Positions 8,339-17,177 of a DNA stretch of 27,390 nt are shown piece after piece. This stretch comes from CAZHRJ01 sp964534765 (lineage in GTDB: Bacteria; Lindowbacteria; 2-12-FULL-62-27), in assembly GCA_964534765.1 (NCBI GenBank), contig CAZHRJ010000024.1:1-27390 (forward strand), read 5' to 3'. The position numbers were made by a program, and so were the translations under genes. Positions within the stretch are counted from its first letter, which is position 1, and the number at the start of each line of letters is the position of its first letter. A model generated the notes under the pieces. It saw only the letters and a list, made by a program, of their open reading frames with translations, ran no database searches and had not been told where the DNA came from.

Positions 8339-11074
8339 GTTGTATGATTGGCGGCCGGCCGAGCGGATTTTTTTGGCGCGGTTCAGATAGGATCGTGACC
8401 GCGCGGGGTTGCTCAAGTGTTGATGGATATCCGCGAGCGCGTCGATGAGGGTCAGCAGGTCCGGATGGCCGGGACCCAACATCCTCTCCTGAATGGCCAG
8501 CGCCTCCTGAAACGCCCGGGCGGCTTTTGACCATTGCCGCGTCGTGGAATAGAGCATGCCCAGATTACTCCATACCGATCCCAGCTCGACATCGGTCGAT
8601 CCCCGGGATGGGGTCATCAGATCGATGGCCCTCTGAAATGTCCTTTCGGATTCGACCGAGTCACCCTGCGCTCGATAGACAACACCCAGATTGTTCAATT
8701 CGCCGACCACCAGAATCGTATCCGGCCCGGGCGCCTCCTCCAGGATGCGGATCGATCGCTTCAGTCGCCCAATCGATTCTGGAAATCGTTTCTCCGCGTA
8801 TGCGATCAGCGCCAGCTGGCTTAAGGTTTGGCCGACCTCCGGATGGCCGGGTCCAAGCGCCCGCTCCTGAATGGACAATGCCCTCAAGGAGAGTTTCTCG
8901 GCGGCCGTGTGGTCACCCCGTTCGGTATGGGCGAACGCCAGCAAATTCAGCGCGGTCGCCAGATCCGGATGGTGGCTGCCGAATACTTTCTCATGGATCG
9001 GGATCAGCCGCGTCAGATACGGCGCCGCCTCCGCGTGCCGGTCCTGAGCGATGTGGACTTCGACGATCTTGTTCAGGGTCGCCAAAAGCCGAGTGTCCTG
9101 CCGACCCCAGATTGATTCCTGGATCTCCAGGGATTTCGATAGATGCCTCAGGGACTCGTCCAATCGTCCCAGATCAAAATGCACCGCTCCCAGATGATAC
9201 TCTCCGCCGGACACCTTCTCGTGCGTCCCGCCGTGCAATCGACGATACAGATCGAGCGCTTGAAGGGCGGTCGTTTCCGATGCGAGAAGATTTCCGATGG
9301 ACCGATAGAGGGTGGACAGCAAAGCCAGATTGTCCGCGATCTCTGATTCGGGCGCCGGGGTTACTTTTTGGCGCAAGGCGACCGCCTTGACCAGCAGCGC
9401 CGCCGCCTCCTCCGGCCGGCCCTGGCGAGAAATCACGATCGACAGATCGGTCAGCGTGCCGGCCAATTTCGGGTCCGTGCTTCCGATCGACTTCTCACGA
9501 ATCGCCAGCACCCTCCGAAAAAGCGACTCGGCCCGGGCAAAATCCGCTCTCAGATGATTCGCCATGGCCAGGTCGTTCAAGTTGTCCGCCAGGGCCGGAT
9601 GATCGGGGCCGAGCAGTTTCTCCCTAATCTTTAGAGACCGCAGCGCGTAGGTTTCCGCCTCGTCATATCGATCATACGTGCGATAGAGGTTCTCCAGCTG
9701 ATACAGAATGGATTCAATTTGTGGATGATCCGCCATCAGCCGGCGTTCCAGGATGGTCAGCGCCTCCCGGTACGCCGAAACGGCCGGTTCGAGCCGGCCT
9801 TCGGATCGGTAAACCGCGGCCATGTCGGCCAGCGTCTGAGCATAATCCGGATGGTCCCGTCCCGTCGCTTTTTCCTGGATGGCCAGCGCCTTCCGAAACA
9901 TGACCACGGCCGCCGTGTTCATTTGTTGGGTTCGATAAATTTCGGAGATCTCCCGGATCAGCGGAATGAGGCGCTGGAGGTCCGCCGGCGGCAGTCTTTT
10001 CTCAAAAATTTCAATCGCCTTGCGATAAAATCGAATGGATTCATCCGGATCCTTCGATCGATGGACTTGCGCCAGAAGATGTAAAATTGACGCGGCTTGC
10101 ATGGACTCAGATCCGTGTCGCTTCTGACTGCCCTTGAGAGCTTTCTCAAGCCACCCTATTGCCAGCCGGTGATTTCCCTGCGCCAACTCGGCCCGGCCGC
10201 GTTGCTCCAGAATCTCAAATCCTTCCGTATCCTCATCAGGGCGCGCTGCGCCCGCCGGACTCATTGGCGGGATTGGAATCCGTGGGCCTGTCACGATCCG
10301 GTCCCGCACCGTCCAGCTGTCCGTCCGGATCTGCCATTCGATATGCCGGACGGAATGGCCTTTGGCCATTACCTGGAGTCCCCGCGCCTGATCGCCGGGC
10401 GGATAAGCCGGGTCGAAAAAAGAGAGGGCTTGTTCAAATGGGACGCCCGTGTCGAGACTCACGGTGACGCGATGGTCCCCTGATCTTCTGTGCTGAATGG
10501 CCAGTCGTCGCAAGGTGGAAGTTGGATTGGACGGGAGGGTGTCGGTGACGATTTGTTTTGTCCACCCGCCGTCATTGCGGTAAATTTTGATTTCGTTGCT
10601 TCCGTCGCCGTGCCGGATCAGCCGGACGATGTAGCCGGTACGATTATTGGGATGGGCGCCGGCGGGAAGCTGAGGCAGCGACCACCCGCCGCGGCCGCCG
10701 ACGGCGTAAGCCACAAAGAGCGAATTCGAAAAGGTTGATCCGCCGCCGGCAAAATTGATGACGGTCTGCCGTTCTTCAATCTCCTCCGACGAAATCGGCA
10801 GTGTGCAGTGGATTCCCGCCGGAGGATCGGCCTGATTCGAATAGTAGGGCAGCACCAATTCTCCTCGGTCGATCCGGAAGGCGCCTTCCGCGCCACTTAA
10901 GCCGGCGGCCCCCTGCGGCATCCCGGAATTGAAATATTCCTCCATCAACAACCGCTGCGTGCCGAAAGCCGCATGGGCCGGGCATCCGATCCAACCAAGA
11001 ACTGCGGCCAACAATACCTCCAAAGCCCATCCGGTCAGGCCGGTGCTGCGTCCTGCGGCGCGTCGGGTCATCAT
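8321..11074 (-). CDS. Large secreted TPR (kinesin-light-chain-like) repeat protein
   Basis: A protein of about 917 residues. A signal peptide (ending CPAHA) is followed by a beta-rich domain of about 220 residues that looks like a laminin-G/concanavalin-type lectin fold. It contains EEYFNSGMPQG and later VSLDTGVPFEQALSFFDPAYPPG, typical of such domains. The remaining ~600 residues are about fourteen tandem 42-residue TPR_12/kinesin-light-chain units, each with the LGPDHP or RDHPDYAQTL type of turn. It is probably extracytoplasmic and binds proteins or glycans. The ATG at 11074 is chosen because GGAG (minus strand, 11085-11082) lies 7 bases before it and it begins a normal signal peptide; an open frame continues to 11125. 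The C-terminus SYNAEAQR is encoded by the inverted repeat at 8312-8338, so the original end has been replaced or extended. Confidence 0.8.
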   Translation of the reverse strand: MMTRRAAGRSTGLTGWALEVLLAAVLGWIGCPAHAAFGTQRLLMEEYFNSGMPQGAAGLSGAEGAFRIDRGELVLPYYSNQADPPAGIHCTLPISSEEIEERQTVINFAGGGSTFSNSLFVAYAVGGRGGWSLPQLPAGAHPNNRTGYIVRLIRHGDGSNEIKIYRNDGGWTKQIVTDTLPSNPTSTLRRLAIQHRRSGDHRVTVSLDTGVPFEQALSFFDPAYPPGDQARGLQVMAKGHSVRHIEWQIRTDSWTVRDRIVTGPRIPIPPMSPAGAARPDEDTEGFEILEQRGRAELAQGNHRLAIGWLEKALKGSQKRHGSESMQAASILHLLAQVHRSKDPDESIRFYRKAIEIFEKRLPPADLQRLIPLIREISEIYRTQQMNTAAVVMFRKALAIQEKATGRDHPDYAQTLADMAAVYRSEGRLEPAVSAYREALTILERRLMADHPQIESILYQLENLYRTYDRYDEAETYALRSLKIREKLLGPDHPALADNLNDLAMANHLRADFARAESLFRRVLAIREKSIGSTDPKLAGTLTDLSIVISRQGRPEEAAALLVKAVALRQKVTPAPESEIADNLALLSTLYRSIGNLLASETTALQALDLYRRLHGGTHEKVSGGEYHLGAVHFDLGRLDESLRHLSKSLEIQESIWGRQDTRLLATLNKIVEVHIAQDRHAEAAPYLTRLIPIHEKVFGSHHPDLATALNLLAFAHTERGDHTAAEKLSLRALSIQERALGPGHPEVGQTLSQLALIAYAEKRFPESIGRLKRSIRILEEAPGPDTILVVGELNNLGVVYRAQGDSVESERTFQRAIDLMTPSRGSTDVELGSVWSNLGMLYSTTRQWSKAARAFQEALAIQERMLGPGHPDLLTLIDALADIHQHLSNPARSRSYLNRAKKIRSAGRQSYNAEAQR

Positions 11075-11091
11075 GCTTAAACTCCAAACAT
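11048..11091. repeat. 44-bp direct repeat, copy 1 (TPR gene start)
   Basis: Exactly the same 44 bases as 12480-12523, same orientation. Read on the minus strand it contains ATGTTTGGAGTTTAA (the last five codons of uvrD in the other copy), GC, then the TPR gene start MMTRRAAGR. Weaker similarity continues for about 20 bases on either side. The GGAG that serves the TPR gene as ribosome site lies within the former uvrD end. Confidence 0.9.
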
Positions 11092-11135
11092 ATTCTTGTG
11101 AATTGTTTTTCCAGCCTGCCCGCATGATGACGTGA

Positions 11136-11164
11136 AATATAGCCCGAAATCAAGCGAGGAGCAA
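11136..11164 (-). promoter_or_regulatory. Possible sigma70 promoter for the large TPR gene
   Basis: On the minus strand TTGCTC (11164-11159), 17 bases, then TATATT (11141-11136). The -10 is close to consensus and the -35 matches only in TTG. It would start transcription about 55 bases before the ATG at 11074. It lies inside the block between the 44-bp repeats. Confidence 0.4.
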
Positions 11165-11243
11165 CGTTTTTCAGTTGTACTGAGCGGTTTCGTCTCGACC
11201 CCCTTTACATCTCCGGCCGGCTCTGGCTGAATGGCGGCTCTGC

Positions 11244-12452
11244 ATGGGTCCACGGAAAATTGGCAAGCGGATAAGCGTGATGATCATTTTACTTGAGGCC
11301 ATGGGGTCTGGGGCGGTCTCTCAGGATCTGCCGGCGCTGGGTCGGCCGGAAACCCGGGGGCTGGTTCGCATGCAGGCCATCCAGAACGCCAATTCTCTCG
11401 AAGGCGCACAGACGAATTCCTACCGGGTCTTCGACCTCAAGCACAGCGGATTCATGTTGAATCAGGCTGAACTGGTCCTTCGGAGCGAAAAGGAATATTA
11501 CACGGACGAACGGAAAATAGGATACCGGTTTGACATCGTCGGCGGCCGGACGGCGCAGGCCTCCATGTATTTTCCCGGCAACGCGGCCATCGGCGCGGAC
11601 GGACGGCTCGTCAGCGGGTCCGCCGGTCTTTACGCGCGGCCCAAAGTCATGCTCCAGCAGGCGCATCTGACCTATTCGGTCCGCGTTCCCAAACGATTGG
11701 ACATCCGCATCGGCCGGATGGTGACGTGGCAGGGATTCGAAACCACTCCGGATGTCGACAACATCAATTGGCTTCCCTCCCAGACCTTCCTGTCGGGTCT
11801 GGGCCTGCCCACCACCCACACGGCGGTCCGGGTGGCCTATCATTCCAGCGAGCGGCTGATTTTCGGATTTGCCGGCAGCCAGGGATGGGACACGCTCAAG
11901 GACAACAATTCAAAATGGGGCGTGATGGGAAAACTGATCTGGAACCCAACCGACCGGTTTAATTTTTTTGCCAGCGTCACGCACGGGCCGGAGCAGGATA
12001 CGAACAACATCCATGACCGGACGGTCTGGCAGTGGAACGCCGTCTACAATCTGGACGATAAAACGACGGCCGCTGTGGATTACGCCAACGGAAAAGAAAA
12101 ACATCCCTCAGCCGCCCCGTCCCGCGGCGGAACGGTCGGGTGGAGCGGATACGTGTTCTGGCTCAAGCGGTCGCTGGATGAGCGGACGGAGGCGGTTTTG
12201 CGGTACGAGCGATTCAAAGATCCCGAGGGATATCGAACCAGCACCGGCATTCCAGGCGCCGGCGTCCGGGAACTGGTGATGCAGGCCGTGACCGTCGGAT
12301 TCAGCCGTGCCGTCGGCACCCGCTGGACCTTGCGAGGGGAAATGCGCCGCGACTGGGCCGGCAAGCGAAGCGTCTTTACCGATGCCGCCACACCCGGCGG
12401 ATTCTCAAATGACCAGACCACCGCCCTCATCGATTTGATCTTCCGTTTCTGA
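11244..12452 (+). CDS. Outer-membrane beta-barrel (porin-like) protein
   Basis: A 402-residue protein with a basic, hydrophobic N-terminus (signal peptide probably ending near GAVSQ or just before) and a long series of alternating amphipathic strands such as RLDIRIGRMVTWQGFET, HTAVRVAYHSSERLIFGFAG and WTLRGEMRRDW. It ends in the aromatic C-terminal strand LIDLIFRF, whose last Phe is the usual BAM recognition residue. It resembles the putative OmpL-like/BBP2 outer-membrane barrels, which have no defined substrate. The start is ATG 11244, with an alternative at 11280. It is the only gene read rightward between 6678 and 17023, and it lies wholly between the two 44-bp direct repeats, which suggests it was inserted. 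Confidence 0.75.
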   Translation: MGPRKIGKRISVMIILLEAMGSGAVSQDLPALGRPETRGLVRMQAIQNANSLEGAQTNSYRVFDLKHSGFMLNQAELVLRSEKEYYTDERKIGYRFDIVGGRTAQASMYFPGNAAIGADGRLVSGSAGLYARPKVMLQQAHLTYSVRVPKRLDIRIGRMVTWQGFETTPDVDNINWLPSQTFLSGLGLPTTHTAVRVAYHSSERLIFGFAGSQGWDTLKDNNSKWGVMGKLIWNPTDRFNFFASVTHGPEQDTNNIHDRTVWQWNAVYNLDDKTTAAVDYANGKEKHPSAAPSRGGTVGWSGYVFWLKRSLDERTEAVLRYERFKDPEGYRTSTGIPGAGVRELVMQAVTVGFSRAVGTRWTLRGEMRRDWAGKRSVFTDAATPGGFSNDQTTALIDLIFRF

Positions 12453-12479
12453 ACCTCTCCCCCGGGTCCGGCCGGATCC

Positions 12480-12523
12480 GCGTCCTGCGGCGCGTCGGGT
12501 CATCATGCTTAAACTCCAAACAT
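12480..12523. repeat. 44-bp direct repeat, copy 2 (uvrD end)
   Basis: Identical to 11048-11091. It holds the last codons and stop of uvrD and, after two bases, a copy of the TPR gene start (ATGATG on the minus strand at 12506-12501). That start now leads only into a 33-codon frame antisense to the barrel gene and is probably a vestige. Confidence 0.9.
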
Positions 12524-14749
12524 GTCCTTGAAAAATTGCTTCGTTCGATGGGCCGCCCGGTCGACAGTCGAGAGTGAGGACCCCCGGATGACGACGTCGT
12601 CCGGCAGGCGCGCGAGGTATCGGGACGGCCGGTGGGTCACGTCGCGGCCGTACCAGGGTCGCCTGGCGGCGCCCGTGAGGATGAGCCGCTGTTTGGCCCG
12701 GGTGATGGCGACATAGAATAATCTCAATTCCTCCTCCTCGCGCTCCCGCCGCTCATCGGCTGACTCCTGCTGATAACTTCCCGGCCGCACGTAGGGCAAA
12801 ATGTCCTCCTCGACTCCCACCACGATCACGACGGGAAACTCGAGTCCCTTTGACGCGTGAATGGTCAGGAGCCGGACCACATTCTCCTGCAGAAGATCCG
12901 CCACCGGCTCGCCCTCGTCCGCGGCCTGGAATCCGGACAGTAGTTGATCCAGTCCGGCGCTTCCCGCCGCCGCATAGGGCAGCCGGGAGGATACAAAGCG
13001 ACGCACGAGGACAAGACCCTTTCGGACCTCCGGATCCTCCTCGGCCAGCCCGTTGATTCCCAGGGCATCCACAAGAAAATTCAGCAGGTCCGCGGGCGGG
13101 AGCGAGTCGATCGACTGGGCGGCGCCGTACAGTCCGCTCCAGAGAACTTCCAGATGCCGCTGGGTCTCGCCGCTCTTGCATCTCTGGACCGCCTCCACGT
13201 ACCCCGCCTCGTCCAGAATCACCCGCTCCGGCGCCGGCAGGGCCATCAGCATCTCCCGGTCCTCCCGGTTTCGCGGGCCGAACTTGCCCGTCTTCCAGAG
13301 TTCCCTCAGCGCCCCGCGCAGGATGTCGCCATGCCGGATGAGGTCGATGGATCCCTGAAGTTTCAAACGGAGCACGCTCACCGCCTGAAACACCGCCCGG
13401 AAACTCCGGGCGGCCGCCAGATCCATCAACGATTTCCCGCCAACCTCCACGAATGGAATCCGTTCCGACCGCAAAGCGGCGAGGACCGGCGCGGCCAGCT
13501 CGTGGACCCGGTAAAAAATCACGATGTCCCGATAGGCGTACCCTTCGCCGATGAGTTCCTTGATCTGGAACGTCACGAATTGGAGTTCATCCTGATCGTC
13601 CTGCGCCTCGTAGACCATGATTTTTTCCGGAATCTTTCCGTCGGACTTGGCGGATGCCAGCAGAGTCTTGTCGATCGCGCTGTCCGGCCGGTCGGCCAGA
13701 ATGGCGTTGGCGGCGCCGAGGATGACGGGCGTTGACCGGTAGTTTCGAATCAGGCGGACGACGCGGGATTCGGGATAATCCTGTGTGAATGCCCGGATGT
13801 TCCGGACATCCGCGCCGCGGAATCCGTAGATGCTCTGGTCATCGTCTCCGACCACAAACACATTTTTTTTCGCCGCGGCCAGTTCAGTGGCGATCGCGTA
13901 CTGGGCGATGTTGGTGTCCTGATACTCGTCGATCAACACATGCGTGAACCGGCCTTTCCACCGCTGCGCGCATCGCCGCCGGTCCGCCAGCGCCGTGGCG
14001 GCCAGATACAAAAGATCCGTGAAATCGACCTTGCCGCTCTCCCGTTTTCCCTCCTGATACCTTTTCCAGACTTCCCCGACGACCGCCGCGTCGAGTCCGC
14101 CGTATATTTTTCGCTCGGCCAGCGATTCGGGCGTCAGCAACTCGTTCGCGGCCAGATCCATGACCGCGGACACTTCCCGCACATCGGGCGGAGTGGGGAG
14201 ATCGGCGAGGATGGATTTGAGGATTTCGCGCGATTCGGCCTCGGAGATGATGTTGAATGTCGGCGGGTATCCCATCTCTTCGATGGGCGAAAATCCGTCG
14301 CTGTCCCGTTCCCGCAGAAGACGCAGGCACAGCGAATGAAAAGTTCCGATCCAGGCCAGAGGGAATGTCTGGACGAGATGTTCAAGGGCCGCCCGCAGGG
14401 GCTGCTGGGCGGTCTGGGCCAGGGAGGTGATCAGGTGTCCGATGCGCACCTTCATTTCTCCGGCAGCCTTGACCGTGAAGGTCGATACAAAGAGCTGCTG
14501 AGGCGTGATGCCCGCAAGGAGCAGCAGCGTGACGCGCCGGGTGAGGACCGAAGTTTTTCCGCTGCCCGCTCCGGCGACGATCAGCAGCGGCCGGCCGGCC
14601 GAGAGCGGGTGGGACAGAGCGCTGATTTGCTCGCGGTTAAGCCCGTCAAAGAGTGAGGCGACGGTATCCTGGAGGGAGGAGTCGAATCCCGCGAGGAGAG
14701 ATTCCACCTGCTGGCGTTCTTCGAACGAAAGTCCCACGGTCTCGAACAT
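12509..14749 (-). CDS. uvrD: UvrD/PcrA/Rep-family superfamily 1 DNA helicase
   Basis: A 746-residue ATP-dependent 3'-5' DNA helicase of the UvrD/PcrA/Rep group, which acts in mismatch and excision repair and in removing proteins from DNA. Visible motifs are Walker A AGAGSGKT (59-66), VSTFTVKAAGEMKVRI (Ia region), Walker B VLIDEYQDTN (271-280), motif III VVGDDDQSIYGFRGAD (299-314), motif IV RLIRNYRSTP, motif V LLTIHASKGLEFPVVIVVG and motif VI LFYVAITRAKQRL. The C-terminus is shorter than in E. coli UvrD and ends KQFFKDMFGV. It starts 12 bp after the stop of the penicillin-binding protein gene, so the two are probably cotranscribed. Which member of the group it is (UvrD, PcrA or Rep) cannot be fixed by eye. 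Confidence 0.9.
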   Translation of the reverse strand: MFETVGLSFEERQQVESLLAGFDSSLQDTVASLFDGLNREQISALSHPLSAGRPLLIVAGAGSGKTSVLTRRVTLLLLAGITPQQLFVSTFTVKAAGEMKVRIGHLITSLAQTAQQPLRAALEHLVQTFPLAWIGTFHSLCLRLLRERDSDGFSPIEEMGYPPTFNIISEAESREILKSILADLPTPPDVREVSAVMDLAANELLTPESLAERKIYGGLDAAVVGEVWKRYQEGKRESGKVDFTDLLYLAATALADRRRCAQRWKGRFTHVLIDEYQDTNIAQYAIATELAAAKKNVFVVGDDDQSIYGFRGADVRNIRAFTQDYPESRVVRLIRNYRSTPVILGAANAILADRPDSAIDKTLLASAKSDGKIPEKIMVYEAQDDQDELQFVTFQIKELIGEGYAYRDIVIFYRVHELAAPVLAALRSERIPFVEVGGKSLMDLAAARSFRAVFQAVSVLRLKLQGSIDLIRHGDILRGALRELWKTGKFGPRNREDREMLMALPAPERVILDEAGYVEAVQRCKSGETQRHLEVLWSGLYGAAQSIDSLPPADLLNFLVDALGINGLAEEDPEVRKGLVLVRRFVSSRLPYAAAGSAGLDQLLSGFQAADEGEPVADLLQENVVRLLTIHASKGLEFPVVIVVGVEEDILPYVRPGSYQQESADERREREEEELRLFYVAITRAKQRLILTGAARRPWYGRDVTHRPSRYLARLPDDVVIRGSSLSTVDRAAHRTKQFFKDMFGV

Positions 14750-14761
14750 GATCGATTCTCT

Positions 14762-17023
14762 CTAATCCCTTCCCAATAGGCGATCCAGCCACCCGGCGAC
14801 CCCCCGCCGATGCCGGGCGCATGATTGTGTCGGCTCCGTGCCGGCGAGGAACAGTTCCTGGCGCTTTTCCGGGCATCCGGCGACGGCGCGTAATCCCGTT
14901 TGAGGATCGATGACCGCCTCGATGATTCCCTCCGCGGCGCGGAACCGGGATTCCGGCAGATCGGCCAGAGTCCGTTTCATCAGGTCATGCCAGACGGGCA
15001 GGGCGTCTTTCGCGCCGGCCAGATTCATCGCCTGATTCCGATCGTCGCCGACCCAGACGCCCGCGAGGACTTCGGGCGTGTACCCGACAAACCACGCGTC
15101 CCGCCCGGCGTTGGTCGTGCCGGTCTTGCCGGCCGTCGGACGTTTCCATCCGGCCGCCGGCAGGCTCCGGGCGGTGCCCTCCTGAACGACGCTTTCGAGC
15201 AGGGACGTCATCAGCCGGGCGATCGCTGGATGTAGGACGCTGGAGCGGACGGGCCCGAAGGATTCAATGATGTTTCCGTGCGCATCGTGGACGGTGGTCA
15301 CCAGAAAGGGCTTGACGGCGAATCCGCCGTTGGAAAATGGCGCGTACGCCGCGGCCAGCTCGAGCAGGGTGACCTCGGACGTTCCCAGCGCGAGCGCGAG
15401 GCTGTGATCGAGTGGGCTTTCGATTCCCATGCGCCGTGCGGAATCGATGACCGATTGAATTCCCACCTGTCTGGCCAGATCGATCGTGGCGGCGTTCAGC
15501 GAAAGGGCCATGGCCCGCCGAAGGGGTACAGTGCCGTGATAGACATCGTCATAATTGCGGGGTCGCCAATCCGTGTTGGCGGTTCTTCGGTAGATGTGGG
15601 TCTCATCGAACAAAGTTGACGCCGGCGTCCATCCCCTTTCCAGGGCGGCCGCGTAGACAAATGGTTTGAATGCGCTTCCCGGCTGGCGGCTGGCCTGCGT
15701 GGCCCGGTTGAACTGGCTTTGCCGGAAATCCCTCCCGCCCATGATCGAAAGAATCCTGCCGGTCGATGGATCCAGAACAACGATCGCCGATTGCCGGCGC
15801 GTCAGATGCGCCGCCTGCCGCGCGTCGTTTTGGATCAGCGGGTCCATGGTGGTGTGGATGGCAAGCCCGTATCGGTACAATTCCTCCTCGGAAAAACGCG
15901 GCGTCAGCTGCCGAACCGCCTCCGCGACCACATAGGCCGCGTCATCCTGGATCGAATCGTCGGCCAGTGGCCGGATGATGAGCGGCTCGATGAGGGCGCC
16001 CTCCAGTTCTTCGTCTGTGAGATACGACTCGCGGTGCATCCGGCGCAACACAAGGTTTCGCCGGTCAAGGGCCGCGTCACTGTGCCGCCATGGATTGTAT
16101 CGGGAGGGCCGCTGGATGATGCCCGCCAGGAAGGCGCACTCGCCGATCGAGAGCGTCTTGAGGGGCTTGCCAAAATAATGTTGCGCGGCCGCTGTCACGC
16201 CGGCGATACTGAGCGGCCCGTCCTGGCCGAGGTAGATGTGATTCAGGTACAGCGTCATGATTTCGGGTTTTGTGTATCGCCATTCCAGATACAGTGAGCA
16301 AACCGCCTCGGCCAGTTTCCGCCGGACGCTTCGCTGTGGGGTCAGGAGAAGATTTTTGGCGAGCTGCTGAGTGATGGTGCTGCCGCCCTCCAATCCGGTT
16401 TTTCGGCGGAGATTGTGCCAGATCGCGCGGCCTATTGCCCGGGGGTCCAGTCCGATGTGTGTCAAAAACCGTCGGTCTTCGACCGCCATCACCGCGCGGA
16501 CGAGCGGCGTGGGAATCTCCGGCCAAATCGCCGGCTCACGCCGCACCTTCTTCGGCCCGGAAAGGTCCGCGATGAGTTCAGGCTCAAGCGCCGCGTAGGG
16601 CCGGGCCGTCCCGTCGGTGGCGAAAAGAGTCCATTGATTCATTCCCGTCAACGTGAGGGTGATCATCTCCGCATCCTGCGTGATGGCCGGGAGGCGGATG
16701 GGCCGAAGGAAGACTCGGAGGCGCGGAGCTTCCCAGGCGTAGTCGCCTGGGGCGCCCGGCGTCTGGTGGTCGAGGCGCCGGTAGCCGAGGCGGTCAAGCC
16801 TCCGGATGAGCCGGTCGGGTGAAATCCAGACCTGGTCATGGATCACGTACGGCGCGCTGTACACCCGCGTCGGAAATATCTCGCCTATTCCCCCCAGAAC
16901 CAGCCTGGACAATTTCCATTGGGCGTAGCCGATAAGGCCCGCTGCTCCGATGACGAAAATCGCCAACAGCAGGATCATCCAGAGGTATGTTCGCCGAACC
17001 TGTCGTTTCATGGACCCCGCCAT
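14762..17023 (-). CDS. Bifunctional penicillin-binding protein (class A, PBP1B-like)
   Basis: A 753-residue class A peptidoglycan synthase anchored in the inner membrane. It polymerises lipid II and cross-links the glycan strands. A basic N-terminus and membrane helix (about 12-34) precede a UB2H-like domain (FPTRVYSAPY to about residue 110), which points to the PBP1B type. The GT51 domain has EDRRFLTHIGLDPRAI (Glu182 catalytic) and EGGSTITQQLAKNL. The transpeptidase has SxxK (Ser450-Ala-Phe-Lys453), SxN (Ser508-Leu-Asn510) and KTG (KTGTT from 633). The start is uncertain: ATG 17023 is used here, and 17011, 17071, 17086 and 17113 are in frame. None has a strong ribosome site, but all give the same mature topology. 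It is divergent from the HTH-EIIA gene and is the first gene of the minus-strand group. Confidence 0.93.
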   Translation of the reverse strand: MAGSMKRQVRRTYLWMILLLAIFVIGAAGLIGYAQWKLSRLVLGGIGEIFPTRVYSAPYVIHDQVWISPDRLIRRLDRLGYRRLDHQTPGAPGDYAWEAPRLRVFLRPIRLPAITQDAEMITLTLTGMNQWTLFATDGTARPYAALEPELIADLSGPKKVRREPAIWPEIPTPLVRAVMAVEDRRFLTHIGLDPRAIGRAIWHNLRRKTGLEGGSTITQQLAKNLLLTPQRSVRRKLAEAVCSLYLEWRYTKPEIMTLYLNHIYLGQDGPLSIAGVTAAAQHYFGKPLKTLSIGECAFLAGIIQRPSRYNPWRHSDAALDRRNLVLRRMHRESYLTDEELEGALIEPLIIRPLADDSIQDDAAYVVAEAVRQLTPRFSEEELYRYGLAIHTTMDPLIQNDARQAAHLTRRQSAIVVLDPSTGRILSIMGGRDFRQSQFNRATQASRQPGSAFKPFVYAAALERGWTPASTLFDETHIYRRTANTDWRPRNYDDVYHGTVPLRRAMALSLNAATIDLARQVGIQSVIDSARRMGIESPLDHSLALALGTSEVTLLELAAAYAPFSNGGFAVKPFLVTTVHDAHGNIIESFGPVRSSVLHPAIARLMTSLLESVVQEGTARSLPAAGWKRPTAGKTGTTNAGRDAWFVGYTPEVLAGVWVGDDRNQAMNLAGAKDALPVWHDLMKRTLADLPESRFRAAEGIIEAVIDPQTGLRAVAGCPEKRQELFLAGTEPTQSCARHRRGVAGWLDRLLGRD

Positions 17024-17091
17024 CGCAACACAGGCATCACTCGGAGTCAATTCAGTAAATTTGTGGTTCATCTCCGGCCCGAACATTTCCG

Positions 17092-17120
17092 TTGACGCCG
17101 GGTTGACCGGCAACTATAAG
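17092..17120 (+). promoter_or_regulatory. Strong sigma70-like promoter for the hyf-like operon
   Basis: TTGACG (17092-17097), exactly 17 bases, then TATAAG (17115-17120). Both hexamers match the consensus at five of six positions. Transcription should begin near 17127, giving a leader of about 50 bases before the ATG at 17178. It overlaps the longest in-frame extensions of the divergent penicillin-binding protein gene, another reason to prefer a shorter start for that gene. Confidence 0.75.
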
Positions 17121-17177
17121 GACTGTCTGTGTCCATTTGAGCCGGGCTGTCCCTACTGCCGGGGAACGGGGGAGGAG

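Noticed and set aside
11048..12523. Insertion sequence with 44-bp target duplication
   Set aside because: No transposase and no terminal inverted repeats were seen; 44 bp is too long for a usual target duplication. Recombination or cassette insertion is preferred.
17102..17177. N-terminal Cys-rich zinc motif (CPFEPGCPYCRGTG) on the HTH-EIIA protein
   Set aside because: The frame is open, but it has no ATG, lies between the promoter and a good ATG with GGAGG, and would begin before the predicted transcript start for most of its length. Kept only as a point to check.
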